A stretch of 6,946 nucleotides of DNA from Acidobacteria bacterium UBA6911 (GCA_002451015.1 DKBB01000171.1:4571-11516); one strand, 5' to 3'. Counted from the first letter of the stretch, positions 1 to 5,789 are shown. Notes: generated from the sequence alone by a model not told the origin. Made by a program: numbers and translations.

Positions 1-81
1 TACGAAGCTATCCGTATCTGTCGAAGGGATTTCTGAATACCCTGCCGTAGTAAACGCTTTATAAAAAAAATGAAATACTGT

Positions 82-1533
82 TCATCGTACGTCCTTCTTC
101 TGAAGCGGTCCCGTGAAGGTATCCTTCCAGTATTTCTGGGTTATAGCCATGACGTCCTTTCCGTAAGCCTTCATCCTGCAACAGTAATCGGCGTCTTCAA
201 GAGCCTCCGCGGCACTTGAATCGAGAGGCTTTGCCCCGAACTCACTGATCAGGGAATGCGCCTTTTCATAATGATCCCTTATAATGCAGGGCACGATGTA
301 ATTTTGTACCTTATCCGGTGGCTGCGTGTACCCGTATTCGTTCTGCCAGGAGCGGATCGAGGAAAAGTATGGGGATAAAAGAACATCGTTTATGGTCTTG
401 CCTTCCCGATAAATGTCATATGCGTTGGCCAGGTGGTAGGGGAAGAAAACGCATGGCGCCATGTTGCCATTCCAGTCGATATAGAAATAACCGCCAGGCC
501 TGCCCGCCGAAATGCAGCCGACAGAGTAGGGACCGCCGTTCCAGAAGTCGACCATGAACAGGTTGTGCTCCTTGATTATCTTTTCCTCTCTTATGAAGAG
601 ATCGAGTCTCTGTTCCGGCGTCAGCATCAAGTCGGTCGTGTAGCTTCTGCCGATCGGCATGTACTGGAATATCCAGCCGTATACGGCTCCTTCGTTACTG
701 AAATAATCATCAATGAATTCATCGGATACGATGGAGTCTGCATTATCACGGGTGGCGGTAATGCTCACGCCGAAAGGTACGCCGAACTTCCTCAAATTAT
801 CCATTGCCTTCAGGATCTTACTGTGAACCCCTTTGCCGCGCCTTGCATCCGTCTCCTTGGCAAAACCTTCGACCGAAATGGCGGGAGAAATGTTGCCCAG
901 TTCCGCCATCCTCGCGGCGACCTCCTCTGTTATGAGAGTGCCGTTGGTGTACATCATGAAATAGTTATCCCTGTGGTGCTCGAAAATATCGAAGAGGGTC
1001 TTGCCGTTGCTGCGGTAAAGGAGCGGTTCGCCTCCCGAGATTACCGTGAAGTATGAACCCCATATCTCGGTTTTTTCACGGATTATCCTGCTAACTATAT
1101 TAAATGGAAGGGTTTCGGCGCTTTCAGAGGAACTTGAAGCATAACAGCCCCTGCACGTCAGGTTGCATCTTTTTGTGGGGCTGATGGTCAGGAAAGCCGG
1201 TGGTTCGAATCCGTATCTGTCCTTGAAACTCTGAGTGCATGAGGACTCTGACATGAGCACCCTGCCTGCGAAATTGCTTATAAGGGCTCTTGAAACTTTT
1301 GGTGATATCCTGTTTTCGCTGATGGCCCTGTCCAGCGAATGAAGCAGGTTTTGAAGCATCAGAAACCTGCTTTCCTGCATGCGTAAAGGGCGGTTTTCCC
1401 TGTTCAGGACCACAAAAAATTTATATAGCTCCTTTTCCGCTTTCCTGAGCGCTGCTTTTCTGATGACGTTCTGTCGTAGAAGAAAGTTGAGGGCATCGGG
1501 AGGCAACAATCGCAACAATATTTTAAGCGCCAT
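82..1533 (-). CDS. Radical SAM enzyme with SPASM-like C-terminal cysteines
   Basis: Predicted cytoplasmic iron-sulfur enzyme of 483 residues that would cleave S-adenosylmethionine to a 5'-deoxyadenosyl radical; substrate unknown. The cluster motif CNLTCRGC gives Cys123, Cys127 and Cys130, and SGGEPL at 166-171 is the usual SAM-contacting motif of strand 2. YTNGTL at 195-200 fits a later barrel strand. The C-terminal part has Cys340, Cys361 (in NMAPCVFF), Cys416 and the pair Cys451-Cys452, which suits an auxiliary cluster of SPASM type, as in peptide- or protein-modifying members; that role is inference. About 110 residues precede the radical SAM core and are helical and basic. The ATG start is supported by AGAGGTG (1541-1547, minus strand) seven bases upstream. 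The gene appears monocistronic, read from the promoter at 1628-1656. No precursor peptide gene is visible next to it. Family assignment is firm, function is not. Confidence 0.93.
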   Translation of the reverse strand: MALKILLRLLPPDALNFLLRQNVIRKAALRKAEKELYKFFVVLNRENRPLRMQESRFLMLQNLLHSLDRAISENRISPKVSRALISNFAGRVLMSESSCTQSFKDRYGFEPPAFLTISPTKRCNLTCRGCYASSSSESAETLPFNIVSRIIREKTEIWGSYFTVISGGEPLLYRSNGKTLFDIFEHHRDNYFMMYTNGTLITEEVAARMAELGNISPAISVEGFAKETDARRGKGVHSKILKAMDNLRKFGVPFGVSITATRDNADSIVSDEFIDDYFSNEGAVYGWIFQYMPIGRSYTTDLMLTPEQRLDLFIREEKIIKEHNLFMVDFWNGGPYSVGCISAGRPGGYFYIDWNGNMAPCVFFPYHLANAYDIYREGKTINDVLLSPYFSSIRSWQNEYGYTQPPDKVQNYIVPCIIRDHYEKAHSLISEFGAKPLDSSAAEALEDADYCCRMKAYGKDVMAITQKYWKDTFTGPLQKKDVR

Positions 1534-1627
1534 GCTAAATCACCTCTTGCTTTCAGAGAAAAGCATTTCTTCAGGCTGGCGATTAATCCGTTAAACTTTG
1601 AACTCATTGAAACGACAATATATGCTC

Positions 1628-1656
1628 AATTTAAATACAAAACGACCGTTTGTCAA
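1628..1656 (-). promoter_or_regulatory. Sigma70-type promoter for the radical SAM gene
   Basis: On the minus strand there is a perfect -35 hexamer TTGACA (1651-1656), a 17-base spacer, and a -10 like TAAATT (1628-1633, four of six matches). It reads toward the radical SAM gene and leaves a leader of roughly 90 bases. Spacing and the -35 are ideal; the -10 is weaker, which suits a regulated promoter. Confidence 0.6.
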
Positions 1657-1660
1657 ACGG
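1640..1660. promoter_or_regulatory. Nested palindromic operator over the -35 element
   Basis: CCGTTTGTCAAACGG (1646-1660) is a perfect inverted repeat with 7-base arms around one central base. It shares its left half with a second palindrome, AAACG-AC-CGTTT (1640-1651). Together they give three AAACG-type half-sites on alternating strands. The larger palindrome is centred on the -35 hexamer of the radical SAM promoter, a position suited to a repressor. The arrangement resembles TetR- or MarR-type operators in form only; no regulator gene is present in the window. Confidence 0.5.
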
Positions 1661-1693
1661 GGCTTTATATTTATCTGGATTAGGAAGAGCGGC

Positions 1694-1710
1694 CCGCGGC
1701 TGTGCCGCGG
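1694..1710. repeat. GC-rich perfect hairpin
   Basis: CCGCGGC and GCCGCGG form a perfect 7-base stem around a TGT loop. No T-run follows on either strand, so it is not a standard intrinsic terminator. It is much more GC-rich than the flanking AT-rich DNA and could be a dispersed palindromic element. Confidence 0.45.
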
Positions 1711-1920
1711 AGCAGTCGAAGTTTGACAGATCCACAGTCCGTTGGAAACTCACAAGTGTGAGCCGCCAAGCACACGAAATGAAGTTCCACAATAGGCGAT
1801 GCAGAAAGCCCATGGGAGTGCCGGTATTGTGCAGTCTTCGTTCAAATCATAAATATCACGTTGTCGATGCCAGGCAGGTCAAACAGCGATCCATCGGGTT
1901 GTTTTGAACAAAGCCTTTTT

Positions 1921-2556
1921 TCAACCTTCCCGCACGAGCGTGATGAACGCCTTCGTCAGGATAACTCCCGCCAGGATCAGCAGCGGGATGGGTAGAGCTC
2001 TTTCAATTTTTTTCAGGATATCGGGGCGGATGATATCTATATGCCGGGTCAATATCTTCAGCATAATCCAGAACCAGAGGACGGGACCGAGAATGACGCC
2101 TGCTGCGAAAAAGGGTGCGTTGCCGATTTCCTTAATCAGGCCGGCTCCGCGGGCGGCGGCAACAGCACCCGTCCAGGTCACGAGAAAGGTGGGATTGAGC
2201 CCGGCGATGCTCAGACCCAAAAGGAAATTGGCACCTTTATATTGGCGCTCCACCGGCCTGATTCGACATGTATGGCTATCAATATAGCAAACTGCGGCGA
2301 ATCCGATCAGGATGATCCCTGCGGCAATCCGCAGAATAGAAGTCTGCACGGGATAATATGACAGGGCTAAATGGATGCCGAGATAAGCGAGCATGGCATA
2401 ACCGGCTTCAGCCACCGCTGCGCCGGCCGCCAGCGAGAACGCGCTATGATTCTGGCGATTCAGGCCACGCTTGAGGACGATAAGGGCAATCGGCCCTGTT
2501 GGCGGTATCGACCCGATAAAGCTCATCGCCAAACCTGTTAAGAACGAAGCGATCAT
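1921..2556 (-). CDS. LysE/RhtB family exporter
   Basis: Inner-membrane protein of 211 residues, the usual length for LysE/RhtB translocators, which export amino acids or related small molecules by proton exchange; the substrate cannot be told. Hydrophobic segments lie at about 1-25, 38-62, 70-90, 112-135, 145-168 and 188-208, matching the six-segment family pattern. The conserved first-helix signature appears as SIPPTGPIALIVLKRGL (16-32), with a Thr inserted into the more common PPGP, and the mid-protein NP motif appears as GLNPTFLVTW. The ATG start is set by the family N-terminus (FLTGL). Its ribosome binding site, AAGAGG, sits only two to three bases before the ATG, so translation may be weak. 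The gene stands alone, about 280 bases from the DUF2007 gene. Confidence 0.88.
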   Translation of the reverse strand: MIASFLTGLAMSFIGSIPPTGPIALIVLKRGLNRQNHSAFSLAAGAAVAEAGYAMLAYLGIHLALSYYPVQTSILRIAAGIILIGFAAVCYIDSHTCRIRPVERQYKGANFLLGLSIAGLNPTFLVTWTGAVAAARGAGLIKEIGNAPFFAAGVILGPVLWFWIMLKILTRHIDIIRPDILKKIERALPIPLLILAGVILTKAFITLVREG

Positions 2557-2640
2557 AACCTCTTGCCCCGCAATGCCACTTTCACTGCTTCCTGTCTCTT
2601 CTTCAAACAGAATTGTTAGGACCGCGTAAATGCCGGATTA

Positions 2641-2800
2641 TTATATTCCATTTTTTGTGACAGCTACCGTCGTTGTTCCTGGTTCGCCTGGATATTCTAT
2701 GTCAATGCTTGCACCATCCGTCGGGATTAAGGCGCCTTTGTGGCCGCAAATCTTGACGAAAGGTGGGCTTATTATATGCAGATGGGTTGGGGAGAGGAAG
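2641..2800 (-). pseudogene. Unrecognised C-terminal coding remnant
   Basis: Between the LysE and DUF2007 genes one minus-strand frame reads as a plausible protein tail ending in IEYPGEPGTTTVAVTKNGI followed by two consecutive stop codons (2641-2643, 2638-2640). The stretch upstream (FVKICGHKGALIPTDGAS) also looks like a folded-domain sequence. The frame stays open back into the end of the DUF2007 gene but contains no ATG, GTG or TTG start, so it cannot be an intact gene. I do not recognise the family. The 5' limit is approximate. It is probably the end of a gene whose beginning was lost; a chance open frame remains possible. Confidence 0.35.
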
Positions 2801-2833
2801 GGAATACATGGATTTGAAAAGACAGTGAATAAC

Positions 2834-3124
2834 TTACAGATCTTTATCTGTATTCGATTCGGGGTTGCTTTCTAAAAAATCCGCGATTATTTGCCGGGCT
2901 GCGTCAGCTTCATTCTCCATTACCAGAATCTTGATTTTACCCATTCCATCTACTGTGAACGGATGGACACTCTGAACTGCAAGGCCTTGCGTGGTGCTTT
3001 CAATTCCACACGATCTGAGGCAGGTTTGGACAATCTCGGCTTCGATGGAACCTTGAACCGTGTGGACCACCACTGTCTTCATGGCGTCGTTTGCCGGTTT
3101 ATCTGAAGAGAATTCTGTCATCAC
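2834..3124 (-). CDS. DUF2007-type putative signal-transducing protein
   Basis: Small cytoplasmic protein of 96 residues. From about residue 15 it follows the DUF2007 pattern: MKTVVVHTVQGSIEAEIVQ, then a helix ending in CGIES, a variable loop, KIKILVMENEADAARQII and a short acidic tail. Known members have a ferredoxin-like fold resembling PII-type or ACT domains; no molecular function is established. Two starts are adjacent: GTG (3122-3124) and ATG (3119-3121), with AGGA at 3131-3134 lying six and nine bases upstream of them. The ATG is equally likely to be the true start. The first 14 residues before MKTVVV are outside the domain and polar. It may be read from the TATAAT at 3165-3170. Confidence 0.8.
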   Translation of the reverse strand: MMTEFSSDKPANDAMKTVVVHTVQGSIEAEIVQTCLRSCGIESTTQGLAVQSVHPFTVDGMGKIKILVMENEADAARQIIADFLESNPESNTDKDL

Positions 3125-3387
3125 GCTATGTCCTGCTCTGTAAATCTTATGGGAACTTGGACCTATTATAAGTGTATGAGAGGGATGACGGAAGAGGAAA
3201 TTACCGGGAAGTGATAAAGCTCCCCCGGAAAAAGTAAACGCGTTTCACCTTATGAATTGTCTGGGATCTTCTGCCTCTGATGATTTTTACATTGGTTGCA
3301 GCTGTGATTACTTTTTTAAGGAGCTGAACCAGCAGGTGCCGGATTGATCCTCGTACTTTTGTGCGGGAACCGGACATGCTTTGATTT
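3125..3387. other. Intergenic region without a supported gene
   Basis: This stretch of about 260 bases between the DUF2007 gene and the SMP-30-like gene holds the likely DUF2007 -10 box and a perfect 10-base palindrome AAACGCGTTT (3236-3245). A minus-strand open frame (3201-3467) begins inside the 3' end of the SMP-30-like gene and is not family-like. No terminator with a T-run was found after the SMP-30-like stop. Confidence 0.5.
3165..3170 (-). promoter_or_regulatory. Possible -10 box for the DUF2007 gene
   Basis: A perfect TATAAT on the minus strand lies about 40 bases before the GTG/ATG start. The sequence at the -35 position (TTCCGT with a 17-base spacer) is a poor match, so the promoter call rests on the -10 alone. 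Confidence 0.3.
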
Positions 3388-4176
3388 CTAGTTACTATGT
3401 CTGTAGGCAACGCGATCTGCGCGGAATGATCCGATCCATAAGGTCCCGTCAACATCAATGGCGACACTTGCGTTCTGCATCGGCGACTCGCCGTGGTCTT
3501 TTACTACTTCCGTCAGTTCCAGAGTTTCCGGATCTATTTTGAATACGGCCCAACCCTTAAATATAGCAAACCCGCCTTCGGAGTCAGCGGCAGGGATCTG
3601 CCCTGCAACGAGGATCTTGCCGTCGGGCGCCCAGCGAAGATTATCCGGATGAAAATCCAATTTCACTACAGCTTTTTCGACGGCGCCCTCCCGGCGAGTG
3701 AACCGCACCAGTTCTCTAGTCCCCCATGCGGCTACATAAATTGAATGGTCGTCTTTCGACACTGCGATACCGTTTGCGCCGGCCAATTCTGTTCCGGCAA
3801 TAGATGTAATGCCAGTTTTCGCATGCCACTCAAAAACGCCGCCTGTCGCATCACCTTCCATGATGGATCTGAAAGCTCCCGGCGACTGGGGATCAAAGAA
3901 CTTGGTAAAAACCAGTCCTCCATCAGAAAGAAATGCCACTGAATTCACATAGATATTTTCATCCATAGGCACACAGCCGATCCAGCGGATTGCCGGCTTT
4001 CCCCCGGAAGTATTGAGCTGGAACACTTCTATCGCTTCACGACCGTGGTTGACAACCAACAGGGTACTTGTCCGGTTACCGTCATTGCGAATTGCAATGC
4101 CATGAGCGCCAAAACTTTCTGTATCCGGCGGTCCCGGGCAGGCAGGATAGGATTGTGCATCCAATTCATTATTCAT
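3388..4176 (-). CDS. SMP-30/gluconolactonase-like propeller protein, 5'-truncated
   Basis: Open frame of 262 residues related to SMP-30/gluconolactonase/LRE-like beta-propellers, calcium-dependent lactonases and esterases that are often periplasmic. Visible blade motifs in order: FGAHGIAIR (22-30), LLVVNHGREAIEVFQL (39-54), VNSVAFLSDGGLVFTKFF, TGGVFEWHAKTG, GANGIAVS (133-140, likely metal-site Asn135), FHPDNLRWAPDGKILVAGQ (175-193) and GTLWIGSFRADRVAY near the end. The C-terminus looks complete. The beginning does not: the protein starts directly at CPGPPD, which in relatives I recall lies roughly 100 residues in, after a signal peptide and the first blade. An in-frame TAG lies four codons before the ATG, and there is no clear ribosome binding site. 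It is therefore probably a pseudogene or remnant. Upstream lies the GH35 remnant on the same strand, 74 bases away. Confidence 0.72.
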   Translation of the reverse strand: MNNELDAQSYPACPGPPDTESFGAHGIAIRNDGNRTSTLLVVNHGREAIEVFQLNTSGGKPAIRWIGCVPMDENIYVNSVAFLSDGGLVFTKFFDPQSPGAFRSIMEGDATGGVFEWHAKTGITSIAGTELAGANGIAVSKDDHSIYVAAWGTRELVRFTRREGAVEKAVVKLDFHPDNLRWAPDGKILVAGQIPAADSEGGFAIFKGWAVFKIDPETLELTEVVKDHGESPMQNASVAIDVDGTLWIGSFRADRVAYRHSN

Positions 4177-4232
4177 ATACCCGGCGTACTATAACGATAC
4201 AAAACTGGACAGCCTGAATAAAATCAGATTCG

Positions 4233-4249
4233 GGGGAATCTTTTTCCCC
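4233..4249 (-). terminator. Short hairpin after the GH35 remnant
   Basis: GGGGAA and TTCCCC form a 6-base stem around a 5-base loop immediately after the GH35 stop codon at 4251. It lies where a terminator would be expected, but no T-run follows on the minus strand, so termination would be weak at best. Confidence 0.3.
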
Positions 4250-4250
4250 T

Positions 4251-4486
4251 TCACCGGTATCTGTATGCTTTAACGTGATAAATTTTTGAGGGATCGCGCG
4301 GTGTGAGTCGCTGACCCTGCGCGTTTTCATCGCCGTTGAGTCGGCGGCCGGCGATCCAGGAGCCGTTTACAAAATTCCCTTCGTCTGTGAATGAAATGCC
4401 GCCTAACGGAGGTCCCGGAGTATTCGGAGTGAACTCGACGGTCATGGCACCGCTGCCTGCAACAAGAAACGTATCAGGCCCAAGAG
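4251..4486 (-). pseudogene. GH35-type beta-galactosidase, C-terminal (DUF5597-like) fragment
   Basis: In this frame the minus strand reads LGPDTFLVAGSGAMTVEF, then FTPNTPGPPLGG, NFVNGSWIAGRRLNGDE and a terminal VKAYRYR followed by TGA. This is the pattern of the last part of the DUF5597-like C-terminal domain of bacterial GH35 enzymes related to Bgl35A, where the protein normally ends near RLYRYR. The frame runs upstream of its first ATG (4445), so that ATG is only an internal codon. The catalytic-domain fragment lies in a different frame, and about one hundred residues or more that should join them are absent. The join lies near 4486-4495. The fragment would not be expected to work on its own. 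Confidence 0.72.
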
Positions 4487-4945
4487 ATCGGAACCTTCGT
4501 TTTCGCCATAGCCGAACATGTCAAGCGACTCGATCGCAAACTGGCAAAAACCGATGCTGTCAAGCTTTCCGTATGCATAAAAGGCGTTGGCCGCACCTCG
4601 CGCATCTCCATAGGTTTCGGGGATGAAAAGGGGATTCCCTGCCCGGGTGTACAGCTCCTCCCGCTCCGAAAAATTTGTGAAATAGATGTCCGGCGCAACA
4701 AAATCTATGTGAGGCCCGCCAACTTTCCAGATATCAAAGGAATGAGGCAGCGGGCCGCCGCTGTTGTAACGTCCGGGAGGATCGTCCGGATGGATCAGGG
4801 CTGCATTGACGAACATCGGCAGGGGATAATCGCTTTTGCCTGCCTGAACAACCGCGTTCACTCTAATTTCAAATTTGTCCCGCGCTGCCCCCAAGCAAAC
4901 CACATCGTATCCGGCTCCAGCCACTGTGCACCCGAGATAGCGCAC
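4442..4945 (-). pseudogene. GH35-type beta-galactosidase, catalytic-domain fragment
   Basis: A 167-residue open frame whose residues 28-150 follow the second half of the (beta/alpha)8 barrel of bacterial GH35 beta-galactosidases: AGKSDYPLPMFVNAAL, SGGPLPHSFDIWK (62-74), IDFVAPDIYFTNF (80-92), NPLFIPET (104-111) and GAANAFYAYGKLDSIGF. Glu110 in FIPET is likely the catalytic nucleophile, by family knowledge. The acid/base glutamate and the whole first half of the barrel are missing, because the frame opens at a GTG and an in-frame TAG lies just beyond. Near residues 15-27 the sequence stops being family-like. Another frame reads TMWFAWGQ there, close to the family's MAWHY region, so a second frameshift is probable. 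At the 3' end it runs out of frame into VP and TGA. An inactivated, multiply damaged gene. Confidence 0.78.
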
Positions 4946-4982
4946 GGAGGAAGAAGAATTGATTTGCTTAAAATTCTACAGG

Positions 4983-5011
4983 TTTTAAAAAATTTGATAT
5001 AAAATTATAAT
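4983..5011 (+). promoter_or_regulatory. Probable promoter of the H1-like gene
   Basis: A perfect TATAAT at 5006-5011 lies in very AT-rich DNA (4961-5012), with a weak -35 (TTTTAA, 4983-4988) at 17 bases. AT-rich upstream sequence could compensate. It would give a transcript with a leader of about 110 bases before the H1-like start. Confidence 0.45.
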
Positions 5012-5031
5012 CGAAAACACTAGGAGTTTAA

Positions 5032-5139
5032 ATGATCTATCGGATCAGAAAACACGAACAGAGCTTGACAGGGAAGGAACCACTGAAAACCTGGTTTCAG
5101 TCTTCCTGTCCACCGAAGGAGAATCGATTATGGCAATGA
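5032..5139 (+). CDS. 35-codon upstream ORF overlapping the H1-like start
   Basis: An ATG at 5032 follows TAGGAG (5021-5026) at a good spacing of five bases. The frame runs 35 codons and stops at TGA 5137-5139, ten bases inside the H1-like gene in another frame. The peptide begins MIYRIRKHEQSLTGKE and matches no family I know. Because it covers the H1-like ribosome binding site, it could couple or limit translation of that gene. It may equally be a chance frame. Confidence 0.3.
   Translation: MIYRIRKHEQSLTGKEPLKTWFQSSCPPKENRLWQ
5068..5109 (+). promoter_or_regulatory. Leader hairpin before the H1-like gene
   Basis: ACTGAAA (5082-5088) and TTTCAGT (5095-5101) form a perfect 7-base stem around ACCTGG. 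It is extended by ACAGGGAAG (5068-5076) pairing with CTTCCTGT (5102-5109) with one bulged G and a 5-base bulge on the left arm. The hairpin ends seven bases before the AAGGAG ribosome binding site (5116-5121), leaving that site free. It could stabilise the message or gate ribosome access. No known riboswitch class is recognised. Confidence 0.4.
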
Positions 5140-5435
5140 AAAAGACGGCTGCGAAAGTTGTGAAGAAAGCTAAGAAGAAAGTTGCAAAAACGGAAAAAGC
5201 CGCGGTCAGAAAAGTTGTGAAGAAGGCTACGGCGGCGAAAAAGGCTGTAGCCAAGAAAGCCAAGGTAGTGAAAAAGGTTGTAGCCAAAAAAGCGAAGGTA
5301 GCGAAAAAGACCGTTGCCAAGAAATCCACGGCTGCGAAAAAGGCTGTGGCCAAGAAAGTCAAAACTGCGAAAAAAGCGGTTGCCAAAAAAACGGCACCCA
5401 AAGTGAAGGCTATAAAGAAAAAAGCCGTCAAGTAG
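5130..5435 (+). CDS. Histone H1-like lysine/alanine-rich DNA-binding protein
   Basis: A very basic protein of 101 residues: about 40% lysine, one arginine, one glutamate, no aspartate, otherwise mostly Ala and Val. It resembles the C-terminal tail of eukaryotic histone H1 and bacterial H1-like proteins (HctB or AlgP tail type), which bind DNA non-specifically and compact the nucleoid; that role is inferred from composition. Residues 36-90 are five 11-residue repeats of AKKAVAKKxKx type, a spacing suited to a long helix in DNA contact. The ATG at 5130 has AAGGAG eight bases upstream; a second ATG lies two codons later. The frame stays open upstream to about 4998 but has no start there. The minus-strand open frames here are low-complexity shadows. 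It has its own probable promoter, leader hairpin and terminator. Confidence 0.85.
   Translation: MAMKKTAAKVVKKAKKKVAKTEKAAVRKVVKKATAAKKAVAKKAKVVKKVVAKKAKVAKKTVAKKSTAAKKAVAKKVKTAKKAVAKKTAPKVKAIKKKAVK
5235..5399 (+). repeat. Five tandem 33-base coding repeats
   Basis: Each unit encodes an 11-residue block like AKKAVAKKAKV inside the H1-like gene. Units differ mainly at synonymous positions and at residues 4 and 9-11, so the repeat is old rather than a recent slippage product, yet it could still expand or contract. Confidence 0.75.
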
Positions 5436-5452
5436 CCGAAATGCACCGGAAT

Positions 5453-5475
5453 GCCCGCACAAGCGGGCTGGTTTT
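5453..5475 (+). terminator. Intrinsic terminator after the H1-like gene
   Basis: GCCCGC (5453-5458) and GCGGGC (5463-5468) form a perfect 6-base GC stem with an ACAA loop, followed by TGG and TTTT (5472-5475). It begins 17 bases after the H1-like stop codon, as expected for a Rho-independent terminator. The T-run is short. Confidence 0.7.
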
Positions 5476-5579
5476 CCCGTATTTCGATTAGTCTGAGATT
5501 GAGGTGTCAAGTTTGTTCGGCGACGCTGTTACGGCGGCGACGTTGCTGTGAGAACTTTCTGGGTGGACCTGGAAATTAG

Positions 5580-5789
5580 GAAACGTCGAGCGAACGGTGT
5601 TTCGGTGAGTTTGTATCGCCTCATTGGGTTCCTGATCAAGCGTCAGGGGTGTCACGGGATTACGGTCCAATAGAACCGCTGGTTAAGTACTTTATTTTTT
5701 ATGACAGGGATCGTGAACATCTGCTCGGATCCGCCGATGCGTCCGTCTTCATAAAGGAAGCTCTTCTTTATCGTCAGATGGGGATGTAG
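5580..5789 (+). pseudogene. Possible remnant of a Rieske oxygenase alpha-subunit tail
   Basis: An open frame without a start codon or ribosome binding site. Its last third contains FYDRDREHLLGSADASVF followed by IKEALLYRQMGM and TAG (5787-5789). This is reminiscent of the YDRxxEHLGxxDxxV stretch followed by a leucine-rich helix near the C-terminus of some Rieske aromatic-ring hydroxylases. The likeness rests on one short segment from memory and could be chance. The normal sequence after that helix is missing, so at best it is a scrap of a gene. Confidence 0.22.

Larger units (their letters stand above)
1534..1920. other. Intergenic region with regulatory and hairpin sequences
   Basis: About 390 bases separate the radical SAM start from the LysE stop. 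The part next to the radical SAM gene holds its ribosome binding site, promoter and operator. Beyond that lie a GC-rich perfect hairpin (1694-1710) and a smaller palindrome CTCACA-AG-TGTGAG (1749-1762). No convincing gene is seen: the plus-strand open frame here (1650-1907) has no ribosome binding site and no family-like sequence. Confidence 0.6.

Noticed and set aside
1..36. Plus-strand frame ending YEAIRICRRDF at the left edge, possible end of a convergent gene
   Set aside because: Only 11 residues are visible, so no support can be given.
433..1056. Long plus-strand open frame opposite the radical SAM gene
   Set aside because: It is antisense to a gene with clear motifs, has no ribosome binding site and shows no family-like sequence.
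1842..1898. Minus-strand tail reading PDGSLFDLPGIDNVIFMI before a stop
   Set aside because: It looks coding-like, but fewer than 20 residues is too little to separate from chance.
1650..1907. Plus-strand open frame in the intergenic region
   Set aside because: It begins inside the operator, has no ribosome binding site, and its sequence reads as random.
1904..2361. Plus-strand frames opposite the LysE-type gene
   Set aside because: Antisense shadows of a well-supported membrane protein.
2630..2875. Plus-strand 81-codon open frame
   Set aside because: No ribosome binding site; the opposite strand has the more protein-like reading and the frame runs into the end of the DUF2007 gene.
3201..3467. 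Minus-strand 88-codon open frame overlapping the end of the SMP-30-like gene
   Set aside because: Different frame from the conserved protein, no domain pattern and no ribosome binding site.
5045..5510. Minus-strand Phe/Ala/Leu-rich frames that look like membrane proteins
   Set aside because: They are the low-complexity complement of the lysine/alanine codons of the H1-like gene.
5488..5670. Minus-strand 60-codon frame and an overlapping start-less plus-strand frame
   Set aside because: Neither has start signals or a recognisable family; neither strand is clearly favoured.
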